Assembly: GCA_963931925.1 (NCBI GenBank)
Contig: OZ007567.1
Span: forward strand, 92,129,055 to 92,193,054
Length of the DNA stretch: 64,000 bases
Origin: Onchidella celtica
Taxonomy: Eukaryota > Mollusca > Gastropoda > Systellommatophora > Onchidiidae
Reading direction: 5' to 3'
In this document: positions 55,752 to 64,000 of the stretch, piece after piece
How the letters are laid out: the number at the start of each line of letters is the position of its first letter
Numbering within the stretch: position 1 is the first letter of the stretch
Program-made: the position numbers and the translations under genes
Notes under the pieces: generated by a model
Told to the model about the DNA's origin: nothing
The model's input: only the letters and a program-made list of their open reading frames with translations
Database searches by the model: none

Positions 55752-58700
55752 TTAATCTACTGGTAATCTAGATAGAGTGTCGGCCCATAGAGCGTCTCGC
55801 CCCCTGATGTTGCTGACTCGAAAGTTATATGGTTGCAGCGCCAGGTTCCATCTAGTTACCCTCGCGTTCTTCTGGTCTTTAGTTCGCATCCAAGTTAGAG
55901 GTCGGTGGTCCGTCTCTAACACGAAGTTTCTCCCATACAGATACGCCTGCAACTTACTAACGGCGAAAACTATGGCCAGGCATTCCTTTTCAATTGTTGA
56001 GTAGTTCTTCTCCGCGGGTTTCAACTTTCTGCTAACATATACAACTGGATACTTCGTACCCTCGTCTTCTTGAAGTAGGCAGCCACTCACTCCAAGGTTA
56101 GATGCGTCTGTCTGGAGAATCAGTTCCTTGTTCCAGTCTGGCATCCGTAGTATCGGCTCGGAACTCAAACAAATTTTTAGGGCATTGAACGCGTTCTCCT
56201 GCGCGTGTCCCCACGCGAACTTTGTGCCCTGGGACTTCTTTGTGAGGTCTGACAACGGCGCCGAGATTGCACTGTAATTTGGTACAAACTTCCGATAGTA
56301 CCCCGTTAGCCCCAGGAAACTCCTCACTTGTGTCTTGGTCGTCGGTCGGTCACAGTCGACAATGGCTCGCACCTTACTCTCCTGCGGTCTTACAGTCCCC
56401 TGTCCCAGCTTATGGCCTAAGTACTCGACTTCTGTCATCCCTATTAGCGTCTTGGTAGGTCTAGCTTTTAAATTTGCCCGTCTCAGTCGCTCGAAGACAT
56501 TCCGACAACGTTCCAAGTGGTCAGGCCAATTTGCACTGTGTATAAGACAGTCGTCTACAAATACATCTACCCCTTCGCCAGCATCTTTTAATACTTTCCT
56601 CATGAGCCTGTTAAATGTGGCGGGGGATCCCTTCAACCCGAACGGCATGACCCTGTACTGGTATAGCCCAAACGGTGTGGCGAACGCCGTCAGGTGTTTA
56701 TCTTCCTCGGCCATCGGAACTTGATAAAAGCCCTTTGTCAAGTCCAGCTTGGTGAAATATTTTGCCTCCGCTAGATTGGAAATAATGGCTTCTACCTCAG
56801 GCATCGGTTCGGCGTCATCGGCAGTCACAACATTTAGCCGCCTGTAGTCGTTGCAGAAACGATGTTGACCATCGGGCTTCTTAACTAATACAATTGGACT
56901 ATTGTACGGGGACTCGGACGGTTCGATGATTCTGGCCGCAAGCATCTTGCCTACCTCAGCATTGACAGCTTCTCTAGTTGAGTACGGTAGTTGGTAGGGT
57001 CTTACCTTCACAGGTTTTTGATCTAGCAATGGGATTTTGTGCTTGATCAGGTCAGTGAGCCCCGGTACATCGGTAAATATATCTTTGTATTCTTCCATGA
57101 GCTCTTGCATCTGTTCTCTCTGATCCTGATCTAGCGTGTCCCCTAACTGTACATCCCTGTAGGTTTCGGTCTGTTCTAGCCTAGGCATGACTGTCTCCAG
57201 AGGCATCGAAGTCGCTTCCTCTCCTCCATCGGTCTCGTCAATTATAGCTGCAGCCATTGCCTCTGTGTTTTCCTGTTCGTCTTCCCTCTCAATATACTTC
57301 TTCAGCATATTCGCGTGATACAGTCGTCTCTTCCCCTTGACGTTCACCATGTAGTTCACTGACCCTCTCTGCTCTTCTACTTTGTAAGGCCCTTTCCAAG
57401 TCATCTGTAGTTTCGATCCGTCACTTGGGAGAAGTATGAGGACGGAATCGCCCACTTGGAATTTCCTCTGTTTGGCCCCCCTATCGTAGTATTTCTTCTG
57501 CCTGTGTTTTTCGACGCTGCTGTTCTCGGCTACGACTTTCATGGCATCCTCCAATCGTTCCCTCATATCTACCACGTATTCGTACGATGACCTCGTTTCT
57601 GACTCCGCTTCCCCAGTCCACAGATTCTTCAGTATTGCAAGTGGTCCTCTCACAGGGTGACCGAACACTAGTTCAAACGGCGAAAAACCTGTACTGGCCT
57701 GTGGGGTTTCGCGATACGCGAACAGCAGTGGACACAACATTCTGTCCCAGTCCTTGGGTCTGTCATGAGCTACTCGGCGAAGCATATTCTTCAGCACTCC
57801 GTTAAATCTTTCACACAGACCATTGGCCATCGCGTGGTAGGGCGAGCAGAATATCTGTTTCGTTTTGAGAAGTGCACTGACCTCTCTCATCAGCTCACCG
57901 GTAAACTGTGATCCCCTATCTGAAACTATTTCCTTTGGTATGCCTAACCGAGAAAATATTTCCATTAACGCTTCACTGACCTGCTCAGCTGATATCCCCC
58001 TTAAGGCTACGGCATCCGGGAAACGCGTGGCATAATCTACTAGCGTCAAAATATAACGCGATCTCCCATGTTCCGTACGCGGAAGTGGACCAACCAAATC
58101 TATGGCGACGCGCGAAAAGGGCGTGTCGATCAGGGGTGTCGGCACTAGGGTTACCTTTGTCACCCTACCTTTATTGGATGTCCTTTGACACGCGTCACAC
58201 GATCGACAGAAACGACCTACGTCCGCACCTATCCCAGGCCAAAAGAACGACTGCATTATTCTGTCCTGTGTGCGCGAAATTCCTAAGTGTCCCCCGAACA
58301 CTCCTTCGTGAGCTATCTTCACCAGCTCACTTCGGTACTGCTTAGGTACCAACAACTGCTCCACATCAGCACGTCCAGCCCCGGCCTTCTTTACCCGATA
58401 GTAAATTCCCTTACTCTCCTTTATGTGAGTACCTACCTCAGCCGATTGCTCCAACGTGGCTCTCTCCCTTAAAACTCTCAAAGTTTCGTCCTCTCTCTGG
58501 GCCCGGGCTATCTCACCTGGTGTGAGTTCCCCTATCTTGGCCCCTACCCTTACCTCCTCCGTTGAGTTGCCCTTGGCCTCCTCATTATCTGTGGTCTGAC
58601 TCACTTTCGCACTCGCATTCTCACACTCATGCTCTTCCTTGTCAATCTCCACCTTGCGAGATCGCGTGAGTACCACACTTATCTTCTCAAGAGACGCCCC

Positions 58701-60209
58701 CTTTATGTTTCCTATAATCAAATCGGCCACTGGGTCTTCCACTACTAGCGCTTTGAGAAGCCCAGTATAAAATGGGGTTTCTACCCACATTTCCGCGACA
58801 GGAGCAGACCTTCTCGTCCCGTCCATCAGGACATAACTCCTTTTCTTCCCAGTTAAGCTGTTAGGAGGCAGTTTGTCCCTTTTTATAATCGCACACGTGC
58901 ATCCCGTGTCACGAAGGATAGTAATCTCTTTATCCCCTATCCTCCCCTTCTCCAAAAATGGAGCGGATAAATCATTCTCCGGAACATCGTCTTCGGGCTC
59001 ATGTTCTGTCGAACCTTCTAACTCAATACTCTTACCTTCCGTCTCCCAAGAAATGAAGGTCTGTGGCCCAACACTCTGCTCAGCCCCTGGTTGAGTATTC
59101 GCCCTGCCCGATGACTCCCACTGACTGTCATCGGCTTCCTCATCGCTGGTTAGTACGACTGCGGTCGTCTCTTTCTGTCTCTTCCTACAGAATCTCGCAA
59201 TATGGAGAAGTGACCCACACACAAAACAACCACGCCCACTCTCACGCTGGGACTTACCTCGGTTGTGCTCGACAGTGGCAGCAGCACCCTTCTTCGTCCT
59301 GCCCTGGTCACACTGCCTACTCAGGTGATTGGGAGAGCCACAGTTGAAGCATACCGGTTTACTCACTCCTAAACCCTTACTTCTGCTCTCCTCAACCCTC
59401 TTACCTGACTTCTGCTGTTGCTCCAGCCCTCGCTTCGACTGATGAGCCTCACTATACAAGTCCGCCATCTCAACTAACTCATGCAGGGACTTGGGGTCCC
59501 TCTCTTTCAAATATATGGAAAGATTACAGTCGACAATCTTCAACATCTGCTCCCTGACTAACAGATCCGTAATCCCTTCCATAGTTCTCTCTGCCTCTGA
59601 GAGGTCTACCCACCTCTCAAAATATCTCTGCAATCTCACGGACAGCTGCGTATAAGTTTCGTCCTTATCTAGACGACTCTCCCTAAACTTACGCCTATAA
59701 CCCTCTGCCGTGAGGTGATACTTCTTGAACAACACCTTCTTTACCTTCTCGTAATCCCTACTGTCTTCCTCGCTGAGACCGGAATAAACATCTAACGCCC
59801 TGCCAGTTAACAATGCCCCTAACATGTCTGCCCAGGTGTCTTCTTCCCAATCATTTGCCTGCGCGAGCCTTTCAAATCTTTTCAAATACGAGTCGAGATC
59901 CTCGCGCGAGTCATCAAAAATGGCAATTTTAGGTACCTTCGGGGCAGCAGATTTTCCATTCCCTTTACCATTGTGACACCCGTTTTTGGCTAGTTCCCGT
60001 TCGCATTCCATTCTCTCCCTTTCAAATTGTCTTTCCTTCTCCTTTTCTTCTCGTTCGCGCTCCTTTTCTTCTCGTTCGCGCTCCTTTTCTTCTCGTTCGA
60101 TAGCCCTTTGTTCTCGGTTTTGGGCTTTCTCTTCGTCCCACCTAATTTTGAATTCCTCATCACTAATGCCTTCTTGTCTGGCAAGCTTCAGTGCGCCCAG
60201 ATAGTCCAT
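55752..60209 (-). CDS. Gag-Pol polyprotein, family C
   Basis: 1485-aa polyprotein from ATG 60209 (MDYLGALKLARQEG; an upstream in-frame TTG adds 10 residues but is unlikely). Order: a charged EEKERER repeat (about residues 35-65); Gag; two CCHC knuckles (CFNCGSPNHLSRQC about 287-300, CFVCGSLLHIARFC about 328-341); protease RDTGC (about 433-437); integrase with HHCC (HEGVFGGHLG...CRSCDAC) and D,D,E in DLVGP, SDRGSQF and NGLCERFN; WKGPYKV motif; RT with FVDD (about 1217-1220); RNase H with TDAS, EKEC, TDHR and ADTLSR. Every catalytic position I checked is present, and there is no stop or frameshift. Integrase precedes RT. Encoded functions are particle assembly, processing, reverse transcription and integration of the element's own RNA. 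Confidence 0.95.
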   Translation of the reverse strand: MDYLGALKLARQEGISDEEFKIRWDEEKAQNREQRAIEREEKEREREEKEREREEKEKERQFERERMECERELAKNGCHNGKGNGKSAAPKVPKIAIFDDSREDLDSYLKRFERLAQANDWEEDTWADMLGALLTGRALDVYSGLSEEDSRDYEKVKKVLFKKYHLTAEGYRRKFRESRLDKDETYTQLSVRLQRYFERWVDLSEAERTMEGITDLLVREQMLKIVDCNLSIYLKERDPKSLHELVEMADLYSEAHQSKRGLEQQQKSGKRVEESRSKGLGVSKPVCFNCGSPNHLSRQCDQGRTKKGAAATVEHNRGKSQRESGRGCFVCGSLLHIARFCRKRQKETTAVVLTSDEEADDSQWESSGRANTQPGAEQSVGPQTFISWETEGKSIELEGSTEHEPEDDVPENDLSAPFLEKGRIGDKEITILRDTGCTCAIIKRDKLPPNSLTGKKRSYVLMDGTRRSAPVAEMWVETPFYTGLLKALVVEDPVADLIIGNIKGASLEKISVVLTRSRKVEIDKEEHECENASAKVSQTTDNEEAKGNSTEEVRVGAKIGELTPGEIARAQREDETLRVLRERATLEQSAEVGTHIKESKGIYYRVKKAGAGRADVEQLLVPKQYRSELVKIAHEGVFGGHLGISRTQDRIMQSFFWPGIGADVGRFCRSCDACQRTSNKGRVTKVTLVPTPLIDTPFSRVAIDLVGPLPRTEHGRSRYILTLVDYATRFPDAVALRGISAEQVSEALMEIFSRLGIPKEIVSDRGSQFTGELMREVSALLKTKQIFCSPYHAMANGLCERFNGVLKNMLRRVAHDRPKDWDRMLCPLLFAYRETPQASTGFSPFELVFGHPVRGPLAILKNLWTGEAESETRSSYEYVVDMRERLEDAMKVVAENSSVEKHRQKKYYDRGAKQRKFQVGDSVLILLPSDGSKLQMTWKGPYKVEEQRGSVNYMVNVKGKRRLYHANMLKKYIEREDEQENTEAMAAAIIDETDGGEEATSMPLETVMPRLEQTETYRDVQLGDTLDQDQREQMQELMEEYKDIFTDVPGLTDLIKHKIPLLDQKPVKVRPYQLPYSTREAVNAEVGKMLAARIIEPSESPYNSPIVLVKKPDGQHRFCNDYRRLNVVTADDAEPMPEVEAIISNLAEAKYFTKLDLTKGFYQVPMAEEDKHLTAFATPFGLYQYRVMPFGLKGSPATFNRLMRKVLKDAGEGVDVFVDDCLIHSANWPDHLERCRNVFERLRRANLKARPTKTLIGMTEVEYLGHKLGQGTVRPQESKVRAIVDCDRPTTKTQVRSFLGLTGYYRKFVPNYSAISAPLSDLTKKSQGTKFAWGHAQENAFNALKICLSSEPILRMPDWNKELILQTDASNLGVSGCLLQEDEGTKYPVVYVSRKLKPAEKNYSTIEKECLAIVFAVSKLQAYLYGRNFVLETDHRPLTWMRTKDQKNARVTRWNLALQPYNFRVSNIRGRDALWADTLSRLPVD

Positions 60210-60476
60210 CAGCAATTGACCTGTAAACAAAGCTAACAATAAAGCGTGGATCGTAACTGTGAAGTTAACAACAATATTCCTGCAATAGCAAACAACAATT
60301 TTCTCTGTGACAAAAGATAAAATTGAACAGTCAATGCACAGGTAAAATCAGAGCATGTCGCAGGCACTAAATGTCAATCTCTCTCACTCGCCTCAGGGCA
60401 GATGACCTGTCCACACAATCACACAATAGCCCCTTGACACGACCCAGATCAAAATTAAATGTTATTTACTAGCAGG

Positions 60477-60494
60477 ATCCCACTTCTGACACCA
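60477..60494 (-). other. Primer binding site, tRNA-Leu type
   Basis: On the - strand TGGTGTCAGAAGTGGGAT, starting 1 base after the 5' LTR. It is complementary to the 3' end of tRNA-Leu (CCCACTTCTGACA plus CCA). Confidence 0.88.
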
Positions 60495-60495
60495 T

Positions 60496-61847
60496 TGTGA
60501 TGTTTCCACTTTCTCTCACTAACTTTCTTCTGACACCAGCCGTGATGGGCACGGCACAACACACTAAATAATCGACTATCTCTCTTCTATAAGTTATAAC
60601 AAACGATATCTGTATTGCTTACATATATACAATAATTATTAATTCATTCAATAATAATAGGAACATAGGTCATACAATTTCATGTGAATTTCGATGGAAT
60701 GAAGTTGATGCAAATCAGTACATGCTAATTGAATGGCTTCGTAATATTCAATCTCTAGCACATTTTATAAAACACATGGGAACATTCAGCATAAGGAAAC
60801 CTCTCCTTTAGGGGTGTATGGCGCTATCTGGGCACTGGTTCTTCCTCTCTACCCTGGCTTGACTGCGCAGTTAGATCAACAGGTATCGGCAGGTACCAAT
60901 AGGTCGGGAAGCCAAGAAGCCACGATGTCGTTAATCAAAGTACAAGAAGTTGAGAAGCCAAGAAGGTGTTGTTCTTCCTCCTCTGTAGAAAAACAATCGC
61001 AAAGTCCTAATCTACTGCTGGAAGGCATGACTTCCATACTTACTCCATGACGGATATTCATCATTAACACTTTTAACCGCTGACACTGTTATAAGTCAGG
61101 CTGCAGCTCCCATACTCCATAGGCTCCCATATAGGCAATAGAATAAACGATCAATACAGTTTTAATTATATTTACACGTTCCCCACGAAGAATAACGCTC
61201 TCTCTAACGGACCCCATCCTATAAGGTTTCGTAACATATATATAACGGCGTTTCCGTGACTCTCTCAGAGGCAGTAGTTATACCAAAGTAAACCCACTAG
61301 ATTTAGGTTCTACAATCATGAACATTAAGTAAAATACACATACATCGTACAATTAACTTACCACTCAGCAACAGCCCAAATGCCGACAAGATACCAAAGA
61401 TACCACGCTCTGACAAAGGATGTTTGCGGGTTCCCTGACCTTCCCCACTCACAAGACTAGTACAAAGTTACAGTTGCAGTTGTGGTCTCCTCTTCGGCAC
61501 GAAGCTGGTGAGTGCTCTCAGCGGTCTGAAGTTGGAAGGAGCGTTCGGGGATTTATACCCAGTCAGGTAGCGTCCCAAGACGCCCACCGAGTGTGCATTA
61601 GTTATCCTAATAGCCACCCCCGTCGGCTCCACGTCAAATACTATTGAAACAGCTCTACCCCCCCAAGCAATTCCCAGGTGATCTGATCGACAAGTACGGC
61701 GGTCAAGTAAACACTACTCTTTTCGGGTGTCAAAGCGCTTCAGTTGCATCGGCTACTTTCCCCCTCTGGCCTACAATAACTCTGTCTCCCCGCCGTTAGC
61801 TATCTTCCCACGCTAGCTATACCTTGCCTGTCTGTCGCCCTGTTACA
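60496..61847 (-). repeat. 5' LTR of family C
   Basis: 1352 bp, followed by the GATGC duplication at 61848-61852. Confidence 0.95.
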
Positions 61848-61852
61848 GATGC

Positions 61853-64000
61853 GATCATTTTCCATACGGCGTAGATGTCCAAGCCACCGCAGTCTTTTTT
61901 TGCCTAGGAGAGCCTGGGTTGATGGAATGTTGGCTCGGCTCAGAACTTCGATATTTGAGATCCTGTCTTGCCACTTGATCTTGAGAATTTTGCGTAGGCA
62001 GCGCAGGTGGAAGGAGTTGAGGGATCTTTCATGTTTGGAGTAGGTGGTCCATGTCTCTGAGCCATACAGCAGGGTGCTTAGGACGCAAGTTTGGTACACG
62101 AGTACCTTTGTTTTGATGGTCAGCTTGCTATTGTTCCACACCCTTTTTGAGAGTTTGCCAAAAGCTGTGGCCGCCTTTCCTATTCTGGCATTTATTTCAG
62201 TTGTTATGTCTGTGCTACCACTGATGGTTGAGCCTAGGTAGCAGAATTTTCCCACTTGCTCCAGAGGAGAGCCATTCAGCATGATTGGGTTGGGGTTTCT
62301 CAAGCCTTGTGTCAAAACTACAGTTTTTGAGACACTGATCTTTAGCATGAATTTGTCACAGGCTTTGGCAAGGCTATTGATGAGAGCCTGGAGCGTGGTT
62401 TCATCGTGGGCCACGATTGCAGCATCATCTGCGAAGAGGAGCTCTTGTAACATAATATGCTCTGTACGAGATTTTGCTTTTAGTCTGGCAACATTAAAAA
62501 TGGAGCCGTCCACTCTGGTGTTAATAAGTACTCCACCTGAACATTGACCAAAGGCATTCTTGAGTAGGGCTGCAAAATATATACCAAATAAGGTAGGAGC
62601 AAGAACACATCCCTGCTTCACACCGCTGTTTACAGCAAATGAATTGGATGTGCAGCCCTCAAAGTTGACACATGCCCTCATGTCAGTGTGGAAGGATGCA
62701 ATAAGTTTTAGCAATGTTGGTGGACAGCCTATGGATTTAAGGACTGCATACAGGCCAGATCGGCTTACGGTGTCGAAAGCCTTTGTTAGGTCCACAAAGC
62801 ATGTTATAAGCGGCCTGTTTTGTTCTTTACATTTTTCTTGGATTTGCCGAAGTGCAAATATCATGTCAATAGTTGATCGTTTGCTTCGAAAGCCACATTG
62901 TGTTTCTGGTAAGACTTTTTCCGCCAGTTGTTGAAGGCGGCAGAGGATGACGCGAGCAAAAGCCTTTCCAGTAATGCTGAGGAGGGATATGCCTCGATAG
63001 TTGTTGCAGTCGCCTTTGTCTCCTTTGTTCTTGTAAAGTGTGACAATTTTGGCGTCTCTCATATCATGTGGTATCACGCCTTCTTTCCAACACTGCAGTA
63101 ACAGATTATACAGGTGTGGTAATAGTGGGCCTTTTAGGTCTTTTAATACCTCTGCAGGAATGTTGTCACTTCCTGTGGCTTTTCCAGCAGACAGGTGGTC
63201 GATTGCATTGGAAAGCTCGACTAAGGAAGGTTCAGCGTCAAGTTCGGCCATTATTGGCAGTTTTTGGAGGTGTTCCTCAAAATCTGGTGGAATATTTTTC
63301 TCAGTTGAATACAACAGAGAGTAATGCTCTACCCACCTATTCAGTTGTTCATTTTTATCTGTGATGGGTTCACCATTTACAGACTTAAGTGGGGCGCTTT
63401 TGGTGATGATTGGCCCAAGAGCTACTTTCATCTGACTAAAGGCGGTTTTCATATCTCCCTTTTCATTTGCCTCTTGTATGCTGTTACACAAGTCTGTCCA
63501 GTATTTGTTGGCGCAACGTCTTACCTCCAGCTGAAGTTTAGCTTTTGCATTTTTCAAACAAGTTTTTGTACTCTGATTGCAATTTTTGTTATACTCATTG
63601 AAAGCAGATTTCTTTTGCTTAATGAGAGGTAGGAGAATTTCGCTGTTCTGGGCTACCCAGTCGTTGTTTGAAACTTTATGCTGTCCAAAAGACTTGATGG
63701 CACAGTCATGAATTTTTGAACTGAGAGTGTTCCATGTTTCATCTACCGAGTCACATTGGGTGACATTATCCATGCTTTCAGCAAATAACTTTTCAAATGA
63801 CTTTCTATTTGATTCATCTCTGATTGCTGTTACATTGATCTTAGGGATTGAAGGGGCTTTTGATCTGTATATTTTCTTGGCCGAAATTTTGATTTTGCTG
63901 ACTACCAGTGCATGGTCGGTGTCACAGTCAGCACTGTGGAGGGAACGAGTTATTTTTATACAGCCCAAACTCTTCCTCCTTGAGAGAATAAGATCTAATT
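61853..64000 (-). pseudogene. LINE ORF2: endonuclease end and reverse transcriptase (interrupted, partial)
   Basis: Open from the window edge to the insertion site. It begins in the end of an APE endonuclease (SADCDTDHALV, with the terminal Asp-His), then RT blocks: LSAGKATGSDNIPAEVLK, DKGDCNNYRGISLLS, FVDLTKAFDTVSRSG, NSGVKQGCVLAPTLFG and LLFADDAAIVAH (active site), then YLGSTISG and YGSETWT. The remaining C-terminus lies at 53999-54348. The LINE shows no stop in either visible part, so it may have been full-length and functional until element C inserted. The clade is uncertain. Confidence 0.92.

Larger units (their letters stand above)
54349..61847 (-). mobile_element. Complete, apparently intact LTR retrotransposon, family C (integrase-before-RT order)
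   Basis: 7499 bp. LTRs at 54349-55700 and 60496-61847 have the same length (1352 bp) and I found no difference between them. Ends on the - strand are TGTAACAGGG...CATCACA. GATGC flanks both sides (54344-54348 and 61848-61852). A tRNA-Leu primer site, a polypurine tract and a single open gag-pol frame are present. This is the youngest insertion in the window and a candidate active element. Confidence 0.96.
53932..64000 (-). mobile_element. Large LINE, split by LTR element C and truncated by the window edge
   Basis: Same family as the fragment at 10413-11566. The 3' end with a TA-rich tail is at 53932-53951. Coding sequence occupies 54001-54348 and 61853-64000. The LTR element between them carries a GATGC duplication; without it the LINE frame runs on through the MENDRIPRQ region unbroken. 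The 5' end lies beyond 64000. Confidence 0.92.

Overview
This window is a piece of an animal nuclear genome. It is rich in introns, microsatellites and transposable elements, with no operons and no bacterial features. The one host gene I can identify is a cytochrome P450 of the CYP26 (retinoic-acid hydroxylase) type. Together with the dense tri-/tetranucleotide repeats, MITEs, a tRNA-derived SINE, LINEs and Ty3/gypsy elements, this suggests a marine invertebrate, perhaps a mollusc. The species assignment is inference only.

Layout. 1-289: GA repeat and flank. 289-6960: complete LTR retrotransposon A (+ strand) with one open gag-pol frame, flanked by an AACTG duplication. 7131-8307: two short inverted-repeat elements. 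9791-17791: a composite in which a broken gag-pol block (family B, + strand) sits inside an LTR of its own family that points the other way; the left LTR half also carries a LINE fragment. 17792-25935: microsatellites, a small inverted-repeat element carrying a decayed THAP domain, a PIF/Harbinger-like MITE and an 18-bp minisatellite. 27670-44484 (- strand): the CYP26-like gene in six coding exons, all with GT-AG introns. Its 12.45-kb second intron holds a LINE, which is split by a full-length family B element (31175-39961, TSD ATAGT) and by a related solo LTR (40508-41554, TSD TCTGG). 45647-46413: a piggyBac-type MITE, then a perfect DR2 hormone-response-like repeat upstream of the gene. 46414-53930: mostly non-coding DNA with a retroelement scrap, a TTTA repeat and a tRNA-derived SINE. 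53932-64000: a LINE on the - strand, cut by LTR retrotransposon C (54349-61847). Element C has LTRs in which I found no difference and an open gag-pol frame. The LINE runs off the right edge.

The most notable pattern is that all four gag-pol units (families A, B twice, C) have integrase before reverse transcriptase. That is the Ty1/copia-like order known in Ty3/gypsy elements of the Gmr1-like group, originally described from deuterostomes. All three families also have a Gag N-terminus built from short tandem charged repeats (E/K/R/A-rich). The elements span a range of ages, from an apparently intact new insertion (C) to a heavily mutated, rearranged copy (9791-17791).

The CYP26-like gene looks functional. 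The proline-rich hinge, I-helix, ExxR, PERW-type and heme-Cys motifs are present and reading phase is kept across all five introns, despite the transposon stack in intron 2.
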